Source: an uncultured Massilia sp. (GTDB lineage: Bacteria; Pseudomonadota; Gammaproteobacteria; Burkholderiales; Burkholderiaceae_D). From it: a stretch of 64,000 bases of DNA. The translations under genes and the position numbers were made by a program. The stretch lies in NCBI GenBank assembly GCA_913778765.1, contig CAJYXO010000123.1:1-64000 (forward strand), in the 5' to 3' direction. The first letter of the stretch is position 1; the number at the start of each line of letters is the position of its first letter. Shown in pieces: positions 6,800 to 15,353 of this stretch. The notes below the pieces were generated by a model that made no database searches, was not told the origin of the DNA, and was given only the letters and a program-made list of their open reading frames with translations.

Positions 6800-7825
6800 T
6801 CACATTGCTAAGGTTCGAGAATACTCCATAAATAGCTTGTCACATTTAAGGTTGCTACGGAAGTCCGCATTTTCAACGGGGCAACTATATCTAGCTCTCA
6901 AGTCATTTTTAATTATGTTCAAATCGCTATCGGATGATCCGAACGCCGTCGCTATTATGCGTCTATCGTAGGCGGGATATCCACTTGGCACCGTCGGAAA
7001 GAGTAACTTTACGTTCAATGGGTGAAAGGCGAATCCCAGAAAAACTAGATTTCTGCATTGGGAGGCAAGATCTCTAATTTGTTTAATTGTTTCCGAGTCG
7101 TCGTCAACAGTCTCAGTAAATGTACGGATCTGTTGTGACACCTTCACTATCCTGCTGGGATCGAGTTCTTCACCAAAGTCAACGGTCTGGGTTGCGGATA
7201 GATGAGTTAAGTCACCTACCTGCCCATATGGGTGATAAATATCTAGGCTATCCAGAATTTCTGCCGCCTGCCCATTAGTTATTCTGTAGTAAGTTTTGAT
7301 TGCATGAAAAAGGAAATGTTCAAAACAGCGATCATAGTTGAAAGAAATTATTCCAATGTTTTTTAAACGGCCGGCTAAGTCATGCAAAGTGCAGTTTGTA
7401 GTAAGTATTCGGAAAAATAGAGTGTGCCAAGCCCCGATGTTTTTTTGGAAATCAACAGTATTGTAAGTATTCCTATTATCAACATAAATAGTGCTATTTC
7501 GCTCAGCTTTTAAGATGCATCTTGTAATTGCCGCTTTTGCGCAGAAGGCGACATCCTTGTCATCTTTATGCACATCGACAAAATTATCGATTGAAGGAGC
7601 AAGCGGCATTGCTGAAGAAATTAGTCTTGATGCCGAATACCAATCAGGATGGGCTTGCTCTGAGCTAACTAGTGCTCGCCGAAGTATAAGGTCGCCACCG
7701 GTAACGTTGAATCCATCGCTATCGTAATTTAACGCGTCTTTGATATGACCAGTAAGTTCTGCTCCCATTGGTAACTTGAGATCAACGCTCGCACCAGCGC
7801 CAAGAACGAACACGAATTGTTTCAT
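6800..7825 (-). CDS. SIR2-like NAD-dependent protein (putative anti-phage defence)
   Basis: 341 residues. SIR2-family features: N-terminal Rossmann NAD motif GAGAS (residues 9-13), S-F-N-Y-D-R (161-166) matching the 'TTNYD' motif, H-P-Y-G (198-201) at the catalytic-His position, and G-F-A-F-H (264-268) as in 'GYSF'. In bacterial immunity, stand-alone SIR2-like proteins of this type deplete NAD+ on phage infection. A partner (HerA-like ATPase, Argonaute, TIR) is not encoded next door. The gene is clearly more AT-rich than its neighbours and sits between the tRNA-His junction (18 bases from its stop) and an integrase, as horizontally acquired cargo. The defence role is inference from family and location. 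Confidence 0.75.
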   Translation of the reverse strand: MKQFVFVLGAGASVDLKLPMGAELTGHIKDALNYDSDGFNVTGGDLILRRALVSSEQAHPDWYSASRLISSAMPLAPSIDNFVDVHKDDKDVAFCAKAAITRCILKAERNSTIYVDNRNTYNTVDFQKNIGAWHTLFFRILTTNCTLHDLAGRLKNIGIISFNYDRCFEHFLFHAIKTYYRITNGQAAEILDSLDIYHPYGQVGDLTHLSATQTVDFGEELDPSRIVKVSQQIRTFTETVDDDSETIKQIRDLASQCRNLVFLGFAFHPLNVKLLFPTVPSGYPAYDRRIIATAFGSSDSDLNIIKNDLRARYSCPVENADFRSNLKCDKLFMEYSRTLAM

Positions 7826-7861
7826 AATGAATTTCCTTCAGAATTGACCACCTGATGCTTT

Positions 7862-9082
7862 TCAAATAGATGTAACACTGATGGGCTTTGGCAATGCATT
7901 GCAAAATTCTGCCCATATCTGCATCAGCACCTTGCGCTTTTCGATTAGGTCGCCGCGGCGGTATGCGGCCTCGACCTTGTCCGGCAGGCTGTGCGCCAGC
8001 GCGTGTTCGCATATCTCGCGAGCGAACGAATTCCCGACTGACTCTGCGCACCAATCTCGGAACGTCGACCGGAAACCATGTACAGTGATATCGCCGCGTC
8101 CCATTCGCTCGAGAAGCTTGTTCATGCTCTTATTTGATAGGCCAGCCCCTTTTTTCATACCTGGAAATATCAAATCTTCCATTCGCGGCATTGCTTCAAG
8201 CAATGCCATAGCCGATGTCGAAAGCGGCACTCGGTGTTCGCGCCCGGCCTTCATTCGCGCAGCAGGCACCGTCCATACAGCGGTATCCATATCAACCTCA
8301 TCCCAACGTGCTCCCCGGGTCTCGCCTGACCTCGCGGCCGTCAGAATGCCGAACTCCAACGCGCGAGCCGCGACGCCGCCGCACTTGCGCAGCGCCGCCA
8401 TGAACTCTCCGACTTCCTGCCATGGTAGGGCAGGATAGTGCTTCACGCGCGCGATGCGCCCCGGGTCGGCAAGCAAGTGGTCAAGGTGACCGCGCCAGCG
8501 CGCGGGATTGTCGCCTGATCGATAGTGACTGACCGCTGCCCAATCTAAAATGCTTTCAATGCGGCCGCGCAGCTTACTGGCGGTTTCCGTTTTCGTCTCC
8601 CAGATCGGCTGAAGCAGCTTCACGATCAGCGCAGTGTCGACGGCCGCCACCGGTAGGTCGCCGATGATCGGACTGGCGTAATTCCTAATCGACCCCTCCC
8701 AATGTCTCGCATGCTGCGGCGTCTTCCAGCTGCTGCGGTGCGCCGCGATATATTGCTCGGCGCAATGGTCGAACGTGACCGCCTTCGATCGCTCGAGCGC
8801 CATCTCCACCTTCACCTTATTCCGCGCGTCGAGCGGATCCACACCTTCCAGCAGGCCGGCCCGGCAGGACCTGGCCTTCTCGCGCGCCTGGGCGAGCGTG
8901 ATAGTATGAAGTGGGCCGAGGCCCATTTCGCGGGATCTCTTGTTGAGGGTGTAGCGGAATATCCAGCTCTTCGTTCCGGCTTTCGATACCTGAAGGTACA
9001 GGCCGCCGCCGTCGCCGTAATAGCCTGGCTCCTTGGCTCTGCCGACGGCCAGCGCGCTCAGTTTTTCGATCGTTCTCGCCAA
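7862..9082 (-). CDS. int: P4-type tyrosine integrase
   Basis: 406 residues. N-terminal DUF4102 arm-binding domain (YYGDGGGLYLQVSKAGTKSW, RSREMGLG), a core-binding domain, then the catalytic domain with A-A-R-S-G-E (Arg), H-G-F-R-S (His-x-x-Arg), C-E-H-A-L-A-H (His) and E-A-A-Y-R-R-G-D (Tyr nucleophile). All catalytic residues are present. The start is TTG 9082: an in-frame TAG lies two codons upstream and no ATG is available, with GGGGG as a weak Shine-Dalgarno. P4-type integrases commonly target tRNA 3' ends, consistent with the nearby tRNA-His fragment. The SIR2 gene lies downstream on the same strand. Confidence 0.93.
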   Translation of the reverse strand: MARTIEKLSALAVGRAKEPGYYGDGGGLYLQVSKAGTKSWIFRYTLNKRSREMGLGPLHTITLAQAREKARSCRAGLLEGVDPLDARNKVKVEMALERSKAVTFDHCAEQYIAAHRSSWKTPQHARHWEGSIRNYASPIIGDLPVAAVDTALIVKLLQPIWETKTETASKLRGRIESILDWAAVSHYRSGDNPARWRGHLDHLLADPGRIARVKHYPALPWQEVGEFMAALRKCGGVAARALEFGILTAARSGETRGARWDEVDMDTAVWTVPAARMKAGREHRVPLSTSAMALLEAMPRMEDLIFPGMKKGAGLSNKSMNKLLERMGRGDITVHGFRSTFRDWCAESVGNSFAREICEHALAHSLPDKVEAAYRRGDLIEKRKVLMQIWAEFCNALPKPISVTSI

Positions 9083-9124
9083 ATCCTACCCCCATTCCAA
9101 CCCACAAGAAGATATCAGATTGTA

Positions 9125-9148
9125 CCGGATTATGGCGGACTCATCCGG
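9125..9148. repeat. Inverted repeat upstream of the integrase
   Basis: CCGGAT-N12-ATCCGG, 43 bases upstream of the integrase start in a 174-base gap without a gene. It could be an arm-type or excisionase/repressor site of the element, but a 6-base half-site is weak evidence. Confidence 0.3.
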
Positions 9149-9256
9149 ACATTCTCAGGCTAATAGTGCTATAAAAATCAATGAGATACGGATTTGTGCG
9201 GACGCAGACGAACAGCCGGTCACAGGATGTCCTCGCCTTTTCCTTTCTTAGTCCCC

Positions 9257-10018
9257 TCAATCCCTCACGAACACCGTCCGGCTGAACCGGATGCTGCTGT
9301 CTGCGATCGCCTTCCTGCGAAAGTAGTCATCCCATGCCGCCGGCGCCGTCGTATGCTTGCCCGTGACCGGGTCGAGGGCCTGCAGGTAATCGCCGAACTT
9401 GAAGTAGATGTTGCGGCGCTCGCCCGCGATGCGCGTCGGGCCGGCCTGCATGGCGCCGTTCGCCGCGGTGTCCGCGCGCACGGTCGCAATGCCCCGGTCG
9501 AAGCGGATCGCGAGCGCGAAGCTTTCGCCGGAGCGGACCGTGCCGAGCGCGGTGGTGCGCTCCGCGCCGGCGGCTTCCCGGATCTTCGCGACGATGTCGA
9601 ACACGCCGTTGCCGGCCTTGCCGTCGAGGAGGCCGGCGCCCGCGCTGTCCTGCACGTAGACCTTGAGGATGGTGTCGACGCCTTCGACGTGGTATTGGGC
9701 GACGATGGTCTTCGCGCCATCCGGCAGCGCCGGCGTCACGACGGCCGAAAAGCGCTCGCGGGTCTGCTCGACCGAACGCCGCTGCGGGCCGGCGATCTTC
9801 AGCTCGTTGCGGTAGCCGTGGCCGTTGGCGGTCGCCACCTTCGAGGCCAGCGCGCTGAAGACGAGCGTGCCGTCGAAGGGCGCGGCGAAGGGCGGATTCC
9901 CTTCCAGCGCGAACAGGCCGTCGAAGGTTTCCCTGGGCGTGACGAGGGTGCAGGCAGCCAGCAGGCCGGCGCATGCGACCGGCAGCAGGCGCCGAAGGCG
10001 CGGCAGGGCGATGTCCAT
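9257..10018 (-). CDS. PL7-type polysaccharide lyase, lipoprotein
   Basis: 253 residues from ATG 10018. Lipoprotein signal with lipobox LLAAC (VACAGLLAACTLV). The three PL7 signatures can be read in order: R-N-E-L-K (for RSELR), Q-Y-H (for QIH) and Y-F-K-F-G-D-Y-L-Q (for YFKAGVYNQ). PL7 enzymes cleave polyuronates such as alginate by beta-elimination; some subfamilies act on glucuronan. It is probably anchored in the outer membrane, releasing oligomers for the TonB receptor encoded two genes upstream. Last gene of a four-gene minus-strand cluster, 5 bases after the preceding lyase gene. Confidence 0.8.
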   Translation of the reverse strand: MDIALPRLRRLLPVACAGLLAACTLVTPRETFDGLFALEGNPPFAAPFDGTLVFSALASKVATANGHGYRNELKIAGPQRRSVEQTRERFSAVVTPALPDGAKTIVAQYHVEGVDTILKVYVQDSAGAGLLDGKAGNGVFDIVAKIREAAGAERTTALGTVRSGESFALAIRFDRGIATVRADTAANGAMQAGPTRIAGERRNIYFKFGDYLQALDPVTGKHTTAPAAWDDYFRRKAIADSSIRFSRTVFVRD

Positions 10019-10023
10019 CGGGC

Positions 10024-11271
10024 CTATCGCAAGGGCAGGATCAGGGCGCTCAATTCGCCCGGGTAGCGCCGCAGCAGCCAGCGCGCCTTGTCGCGGAACA
10101 CCGGGTCGTCCCGGTAGGCGCGCGCCGCGGTCAGCATGTTGCGGATCGCGTGCCGGTTGACGCCGTCCGGCGAGCCTTCTTTCGCATCGATTTCCTTGTA
10201 TGGCCATGCCTCGCCGTCGACGTAGCGCGCGACGAAGCGGTAGCCCTGCTCGATGGTATGGGCGTCTTCGTTGTGCTGCCACAGGTTCACGCCCAGCAGT
10301 TCGCCATAGCGGCCCAGGTTGCCGAAGGCTTCGAGCGCGAAATTCACATAGCCGGACGGGCGGGTGCGCTCCAGTTCCGCGATCAGCTTTCCTTCGCGGT
10401 CGATCTGGCCGGGAATGCGCCGGATCCTGGCGATGTCCAGCTCGCGCCGGGCGACGTCGAGCTGCCCGGTGTACAGGGCATACGCGACCACCTGCGCCGA
10501 ATACCAGGTCCCGTGGTTGTTGTGCGCATTGCCTTCCTCGAAGCCGTTGCGGCTGTTGAGCAGCCAGTCCAGGTAGGCGCGGTACCAGCTGCGCACCTGC
10601 GCGTTCTCGGCGTCGGTCAGGGCGCCGGTCGGCTGGATCAGGGCCAGGCTGTCCATCACGTCGATCAGGTTGCGGCTGGTGATGATGCCGATGCCGCGGC
10701 CGTCGACGCGGCCGGGAATCGCCTGGCCGTACTCGAGGTTCGGGTTCATGCGCGTGGACGGCGCCAGGAACCAGGCGCGCGCCAGCTCGCCGGCCTTGTC
10801 GGCGTATCTGCGCTCGCCGGTGAAGTACCAGGCCAGCGCCAGACTGGTGACGTCGCGCGAGAACCTGCCGATCCGCGCGGCGTCGGTGGCGTCGGTCGAG
10901 GAGGCCGGATTGTGCAGGCCGTCCTTGCGGATGTAGGGCAGGCCGTCCTTCTTCGACGGATCCGGCCACCAGTAGGGGCCGAAGCTGAAGAAGTCGTGCC
11001 TGTCGCCGCTGGCCGGGGCCAGGCTCTTGTCGACCACGCCGTAGCGCTTGTGCCCGAGCGCGTCCCCGGCCTGTTTCAGCAAGCTGTCGTAGGAGGGCAG
11101 GTAGAGCGGATCGCGCGCGGCGACGCGCTGCTTCGCCAGCGCCAGTTCGGCCGGGTCATAGGTGTAGAACTGCGAGGGCGCGGCGGCTTGCACCGGCCCG
11201 TACAGCCCTGCGGCCAGGCCGGCCGCCAGGCAGCAGCGCAGCGCCGCCGCGCGGATGCGTGAAGCGATCAT
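10024..11271 (-). CDS. Alginate-lyase-fold (PF05426; PL5/PL38-like) polysaccharide lyase
   Basis: 415 residues from ATG 11271 with a Sec signal peptide (ALRCCLAAGLAAGLYGPVQA-A). Family pattern: FFSFGPYWWPDPSKKDGLPY, R-x-D-G-x-x-N-P, LEYGQAIPGRVDGRGIGII, and H-N-N-H-G-T-W-Y-S-A-Q, which carries the Asn/His pair of the (alpha/alpha)6-toroid active site. These enzymes split mannuronan or glucuronan chains by beta-elimination, probably in the periplasm. It follows the TonB receptor gene by 11 bases. Alginate is the default substrate guess; beta-1,4-glucuronan (PL38) is equally possible from sequence. Confidence 0.85.
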   Translation of the reverse strand: MIASRIRAAALRCCLAAGLAAGLYGPVQAAAPSQFYTYDPAELALAKQRVAARDPLYLPSYDSLLKQAGDALGHKRYGVVDKSLAPASGDRHDFFSFGPYWWPDPSKKDGLPYIRKDGLHNPASSTDATDAARIGRFSRDVTSLALAWYFTGERRYADKAGELARAWFLAPSTRMNPNLEYGQAIPGRVDGRGIGIITSRNLIDVMDSLALIQPTGALTDAENAQVRSWYRAYLDWLLNSRNGFEEGNAHNNHGTWYSAQVVAYALYTGQLDVARRELDIARIRRIPGQIDREGKLIAELERTRPSGYVNFALEAFGNLGRYGELLGVNLWQHNEDAHTIEQGYRFVARYVDGEAWPYKEIDAKEGSPDGVNRHAIRNMLTAARAYRDDPVFRDKARWLLRRYPGELSALILPLR

Positions 11272-11282
11272 GGCCCGGCTCC

Positions 11283-13988
11283 TCAGAAGGTATAGGTGGC
11301 GCGGGCCACGAAGGTGCGGCCGAGCGGACTGCCTTCGCCGCTGGCATAGCCTTCGTTGCGGTAGTTGGCGGCCGGCGGATCGCGGTCGAACACGTTGTTC
11401 ACGCCGCCCATGATCTTCCAGTGGCGGTAGCCGGCATAGCTCAGCGACCAGTTGAACACCGTGTACGGATCGATCACGTGGTAGAACTGGGTGCCGCTGT
11501 TGCGGTCCTCGAAGCTCTGCTTGTACTGCTCGTTCAGGGTCGAGGTCCAGGTGCCGCCGGGGCTCACCCACTTGATCGAGGCGCCGTACTTCCAGCGGAA
11601 GTTCTGCACGTTGGCGTCCAGCGGGCCGAACTTGTTGATGCTGGAGATCCACTCGCCGTCGCGCTCCACCTGGGTCTCGTAGCGGTGGATGTAGGTGCCG
11701 TCCAACTGGACGCCGAACTTGCCGTAGCTGGTCTTCGGGAAGGTGTAGGTGGTGGTGATGTCGATGCCATCGGTGCGCAGGCCGCCCAGGTTGGTCTGGC
11801 GGTCGTCGATGTACAGCAGGTTCTGGTTGGCGTCGCGGATGAACAGGTTGGCGTAGGCCGGATCCGTGAAGAAGGACGGCTGGGCGATCTGGCCGATCAT
11901 GTCGCGCAGCTTGACGTTGAAGTAGTCGAGCGAGACCAGCAGCGAACGGGTCGGCGTGAGCACGACGCCGAGGTTGAAGGTGGTCGAGCGTTCCGGGCCG
12001 ACGTTCGGATTCGCGCCGGTGTTGATCGGCTGGCGCGCGGCGCAGACCACGGCGGGGTCGTAGCCGGGCAGCGCGGTGCCGTTGGTATTGCCGCCGGGAC
12101 GGCCGCCCGGGCACAGCACCGGGTCGTTGTAGCTCTGGCTGGTGATGCCGGTGCGGCCGTCGACCGCGCCGAAGTAGCGCTGGCTGAGCGTCGGCGCGCG
12201 GAAGCCGGTGCCGACCGCACCGCGCAGCATCCAGGGCTTGCCCGGCTTGTAGCGGAAGCTGATCTTCGGATTCGTGGTGGAGCCGAAATCGCTGTAGTGG
12301 TCGGTGCGCACGGCGAAGTCGACGTCGAGCGCCTTGGTGATCGGCATGTCGAGTTCGACGTAGGCGGCCGTCACGTTGCGCGAGGCGTGTTCGTTGGCCG
12401 CGGCGGTGTTGCCGGTCTGGCCGCCCGACAGCGCCACGGTCTCGGGAATCGAGTGATAGGTGAAGTCGTGCCAGGCGCTCGCGCCGACCGCCAGCGCCAT
12501 CGCGCCGCCCGGCAGGGACATCAGCTCGCGGTTGACGGTCAGGTCGAGGCCGTTCAGGCGGGTCACGCCGGCATCGGCGGTCTGGCCGTTGGTCGAGATG
12601 CTTTCCAGGTAAGCCTTGCCGGTCGGGTCCTGCAGGCCGAAGGGATTCAGCGTGCCGTCGGCGACGCCGGACAAGAGGTCGTAGCTGTTGACGAAGCCCG
12701 AGCGGAAGCTCACGTGCGAGCTGTACAGCGCGCTCCACAGGCTGGCGCGGTAGTCCCAGGCGCCGATGCGGCCTTCGTCCTCGACGGTCATGCGGGCGGT
12801 CTTGGTGTTGTAGTTCAGGACCGTCGGGCCGAGGTCGCCGATCAGCGACCAAGCCAGCGTCAGCGTCTGGTTGGTGATGCCCGGCATGCCCGGGGTGATG
12901 CCCTTGCCGGGGTAGTACTTGCTGGCCGGGGTGATGGTCAGCGCCGGAAAGCCCGCGATCGAGGCATTGATGCCGAAGGTCGGGTTCTTCACCGGGCGGT
13001 TGTAGATGTCCGAGTACAGCAGCGATACCGACAGCTTGTGGTCGGGCGCGAGCATCACGCTGCCCTTGCTGAAGAAGGACGCCTGCTGGTGTTCCTTGGT
13101 CAGCGTCAGGCTGTTGGCGTTGGAGGTGGCGGAACAGGTATCGCTGGTGCCGGGGACGGTGTAGGGCGCCACGCAGCCGGTCGCGTAGTAGGGATTGCCG
13201 GCGTTCTTGCTCGAGCCGTTCACCAGGGTGACGTTGGCCGGCACGGCGTTCGTGCCCTTGGTCAGCTTGGGCGGCGCGAAGCCGGCGCTGATCCGGTTCT
13301 CGTTCGACGTGATGTTCGGGCGCGCCGACTGGGCCAGTTCGTTCTGGTGATTCAGGTCGCCGGTCACGTAGATGTTCCAGCCGTCGGTGCCCAGGTTGCC
13401 CTTGCCGAAGATGAAGTTGAAGCCGGTGGACTGGCCGCCGCCGGCCCGCTGCGGTGTGGCGCCCTTGGCGGTGATCGACCCGCCCTGGTAGGACTTCCTG
13501 GTGACGAAGTTGATCACGCCGCCGATCGCGTCGCTGCCGTACACCGAGGACGCGCCGTCGCGCAGCACCTCGGTGCGGTCCAGCGCGCTGACCGGGATGT
13601 TGTTCGGATCGATCGAGTTGTCGGAGAGCCGTTTGCCATCCAGCAGGACCAGGGTGCGCGAGCCGCCGATGCCGCGCATGTTGGCGCTGTTGCCGTTGCC
13701 CGAGGTGGTGTTCAGGGTGTAGTCCGACGCCGTCGACATCGACATCAGGATGTCTTCGACGGTCAGCATGCCTTGTGCGATCCAGTCCTCGGCCTTGACC
13801 ACCGTGACCGGCAGCGCCTGGTCCGCGGACGACCGCTTGATGCTCGAGCCGGTGACTTCCACTTTCTGCATCGATGCATCCGGCGCGGCGGTCTGTGCGC
13901 CCGCATGCATGCTGGCCAGCGCCAGGGCCACCGCGGCCGGCAGGGTCTTCAGCAGCCGGGGTGCGTGTCGTTCGATGTTCTCGTCCAA
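11283..13988 (-). CDS. TonB-dependent outer-membrane receptor (polyuronate uptake)
   Basis: 901 residues. Signal peptide ending near ALALASMHAGAQ. Plug domain begins KVEVTGSSIKR and contains NMRGIGGSRTLVLLDGKRL and LRDGASSVYGSDAIGGVINF, both classic plug motifs. A long beta-barrel follows, ending in the aromatic signature ARATYTF. It should take up oligosaccharides released by the co-encoded lyases, powered by TonB/ExbBD. It lies between two PF05426 lyase genes in one minus-strand cluster, 54 bases after the upstream lyase, which suggests an operon. Substrate is inferred only from the neighbours. Confidence 0.92.
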   Translation of the reverse strand: MDENIERHAPRLLKTLPAAVALALASMHAGAQTAAPDASMQKVEVTGSSIKRSSADQALPVTVVKAEDWIAQGMLTVEDILMSMSTASDYTLNTTSGNGNSANMRGIGGSRTLVLLDGKRLSDNSIDPNNIPVSALDRTEVLRDGASSVYGSDAIGGVINFVTRKSYQGGSITAKGATPQRAGGGQSTGFNFIFGKGNLGTDGWNIYVTGDLNHQNELAQSARPNITSNENRISAGFAPPKLTKGTNAVPANVTLVNGSSKNAGNPYYATGCVAPYTVPGTSDTCSATSNANSLTLTKEHQQASFFSKGSVMLAPDHKLSVSLLYSDIYNRPVKNPTFGINASIAGFPALTITPASKYYPGKGITPGMPGITNQTLTLAWSLIGDLGPTVLNYNTKTARMTVEDEGRIGAWDYRASLWSALYSSHVSFRSGFVNSYDLLSGVADGTLNPFGLQDPTGKAYLESISTNGQTADAGVTRLNGLDLTVNRELMSLPGGAMALAVGASAWHDFTYHSIPETVALSGGQTGNTAAANEHASRNVTAAYVELDMPITKALDVDFAVRTDHYSDFGSTTNPKISFRYKPGKPWMLRGAVGTGFRAPTLSQRYFGAVDGRTGITSQSYNDPVLCPGGRPGGNTNGTALPGYDPAVVCAARQPINTGANPNVGPERSTTFNLGVVLTPTRSLLVSLDYFNVKLRDMIGQIAQPSFFTDPAYANLFIRDANQNLLYIDDRQTNLGGLRTDGIDITTTYTFPKTSYGKFGVQLDGTYIHRYETQVERDGEWISSINKFGPLDANVQNFRWKYGASIKWVSPGGTWTSTLNEQYKQSFEDRNSGTQFYHVIDPYTVFNWSLSYAGYRHWKIMGGVNNVFDRDPPAANYRNEGYASGEGSPLGRTFVARATYTF

Positions 13989-14042
13989 AGCTTGTCTCCT
14001 CGTGTTGTATTCGATGTTTTCAGGTTGGGTTGCCGCCGCGGC

Positions 14043-15221
14043 TCAGTCCCACAGCACCGGCTGGCGGATGAAGAAGTTGCGCACCACTTCGTCCACCGAC
14101 GAATCGGCCGGCAGGCTGCGCCACAGGGCAAGATAGTCGGGACGATGCAGCGCGCGGCCCGCGAACAGCAGGCTGCTCTGGCGCATCGGCCACTCGCCGT
14201 CATGCATGACGTCCGGCGGCAGCGGCCAGCGCGACTTGTCGCGGATGTAAGGCGCCATCCATGCCATCGCCAGGGCGATGCCGCGGCCGTCCGGCGTGGT
14301 GTAGCTCCACAGGTCGTCGTCCGGGGTGGACAGGATGCGGCACAGCGCGGCCAGCGCCTCCAGGTCGAACAGCGCGTAGCCGTAGGGCTTGGTGCGCCTG
14401 AGTTCGAGCGGCAGGCTGCCGTCGGCCGCCAGTTGCGTCGGCAGCAGCACCGTCTTGTAGCGCTCGCGCGCATAGGCCAGCAGCGCCCGGTCGCCGGTCA
14501 GATGGGCGAATGCCGCCACCTGCAGCAGCCAGCAGCTGCCGTGGTTGTTCTTCGCATCGCGCTCCTGCTGGCCGTTGCTGCTTTGGGTCAGCCAGCGCAG
14601 GTAGCCGGAAAACCAGGCCATGACGGCGGCGCGCTCCGGCGCCGGCAGCGCGCCGCTGGCGTCCAGCACTTCGATCGCGCGCGCCACCTCGACCAGGTGG
14701 ACGGTGTCGATGATGCCGATGCCGCGTCCCTTGGTGCGGCCATGGATCGCCTGCGCGTACTCGAGGTGGGGATTGAGGCGCTTGCCCGGGTCGATGAACC
14801 AGGCGCGCAGGTGGGCGAGGGCGTGGGCGGCGTAGCGCCTGTCGCCGGTGAGCTTCCAGGCCGCCGCCAGTTCCGGCATCTGGACTGCGAAGCGCAGCAG
14901 GGCGCGCCGGTGCGCGACGAAGTTGTCCGGGTTGCTCAAGCCGTCGCGCTGGACGTAGGGGCCGCCGGGATGGGCCGGATCCGGCCACCAGTAATCGCCT
15001 TCCGAATAAAAATCGTGGAGGCCCCCGCTGCTGCGCGGCGCGGGAAAGGCGGTGATCGTCTGCGGCGCCTGGTCCAGGTCGGCCTGTGCGGCGCGCAGGA
15101 CGCGGGCACGGTCGATGTGCGCGACGTCGAGCGCGGCATCGCCGCCCGGCTGGGCGCCGGCCGCCAGGGATGCGGTGAGCAGCAGCGTGGCCAGCAGGAA
15201 TCGCGGGCAATGCACAGTCAT
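14043..15221 (-). CDS. Alginate-lyase-fold (PF05426) polysaccharide lyase, first gene of the cluster
   Basis: 392 residues from ATG 15221 (MTVHCPRFLLATLLLTASLAAGAQ), chosen because it begins a normal Sec signal peptide; ATG 15248 would add 9 residues ahead of it. Same motifs as the paralogue at 10024-11271: DYWWPDPAHPGGPY, R-D-G-L-S-N-P, LEYAQAIHGRTKGRGIGII and K-N-N-H-G-S-C-W. The two enzymes differ along their length, so they probably act on different chain lengths or linkages. Two AAACGTTT-type operator candidates lie over and upstream of its start, suggesting the cluster is transcribed from here. Confidence 0.85.
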   Translation of the reverse strand: MTVHCPRFLLATLLLTASLAAGAQPGGDAALDVAHIDRARVLRAAQADLDQAPQTITAFPAPRSSGGLHDFYSEGDYWWPDPAHPGGPYVQRDGLSNPDNFVAHRRALLRFAVQMPELAAAWKLTGDRRYAAHALAHLRAWFIDPGKRLNPHLEYAQAIHGRTKGRGIGIIDTVHLVEVARAIEVLDASGALPAPERAAVMAWFSGYLRWLTQSSNGQQERDAKNNHGSCWLLQVAAFAHLTGDRALLAYARERYKTVLLPTQLAADGSLPLELRRTKPYGYALFDLEALAALCRILSTPDDDLWSYTTPDGRGIALAMAWMAPYIRDKSRWPLPPDVMHDGEWPMRQSSLLFAGRALHRPDYLALWRSLPADSSVDEVVRNFFIRQPVLWD

Positions 15222-15234
15222 CCGATATTTTAAG

Positions 15235-15347
15235 AAATCGTTTAACATCGCTGGTCCGAAAAATTGGTGCGCAGTCTTTACTGCTTCGGAAGCGTCCTCT
15301 TTGCTTTCGTCAGCAGGATTGCAGGATCTTTAGGAAAACGTTTAACC
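15235..15347. promoter_or_regulatory. Pair of LacI-type operator candidates upstream of the lyase cluster
   Basis: GGAAAACGTTTAACC (15333-15347, palindromic core AAACGTTT) and GAAATCGTTTAAC (15234-15246), centres about 99 bases apart. Both share CGTTTAAC with a CG-centred palindrome typical of LacI-family operators. The proximal one lies between the two possible starts of the lyase gene. Their sequence differs from the TTGGCAACGTTTCCAA sites of the GH30 cluster in the outer half-sites, so a different LacI-family protein or relaxed binding must be assumed. Confidence 0.45.
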
Positions 15348-15353
15348 TAAGGT

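Noticed and set aside
8817-9163. Small genes in the integrase promoter region
   Set aside because: These frames are antisense or out of frame with the integrase and contain no start site with a Shine-Dalgarno or recognisable sequence.
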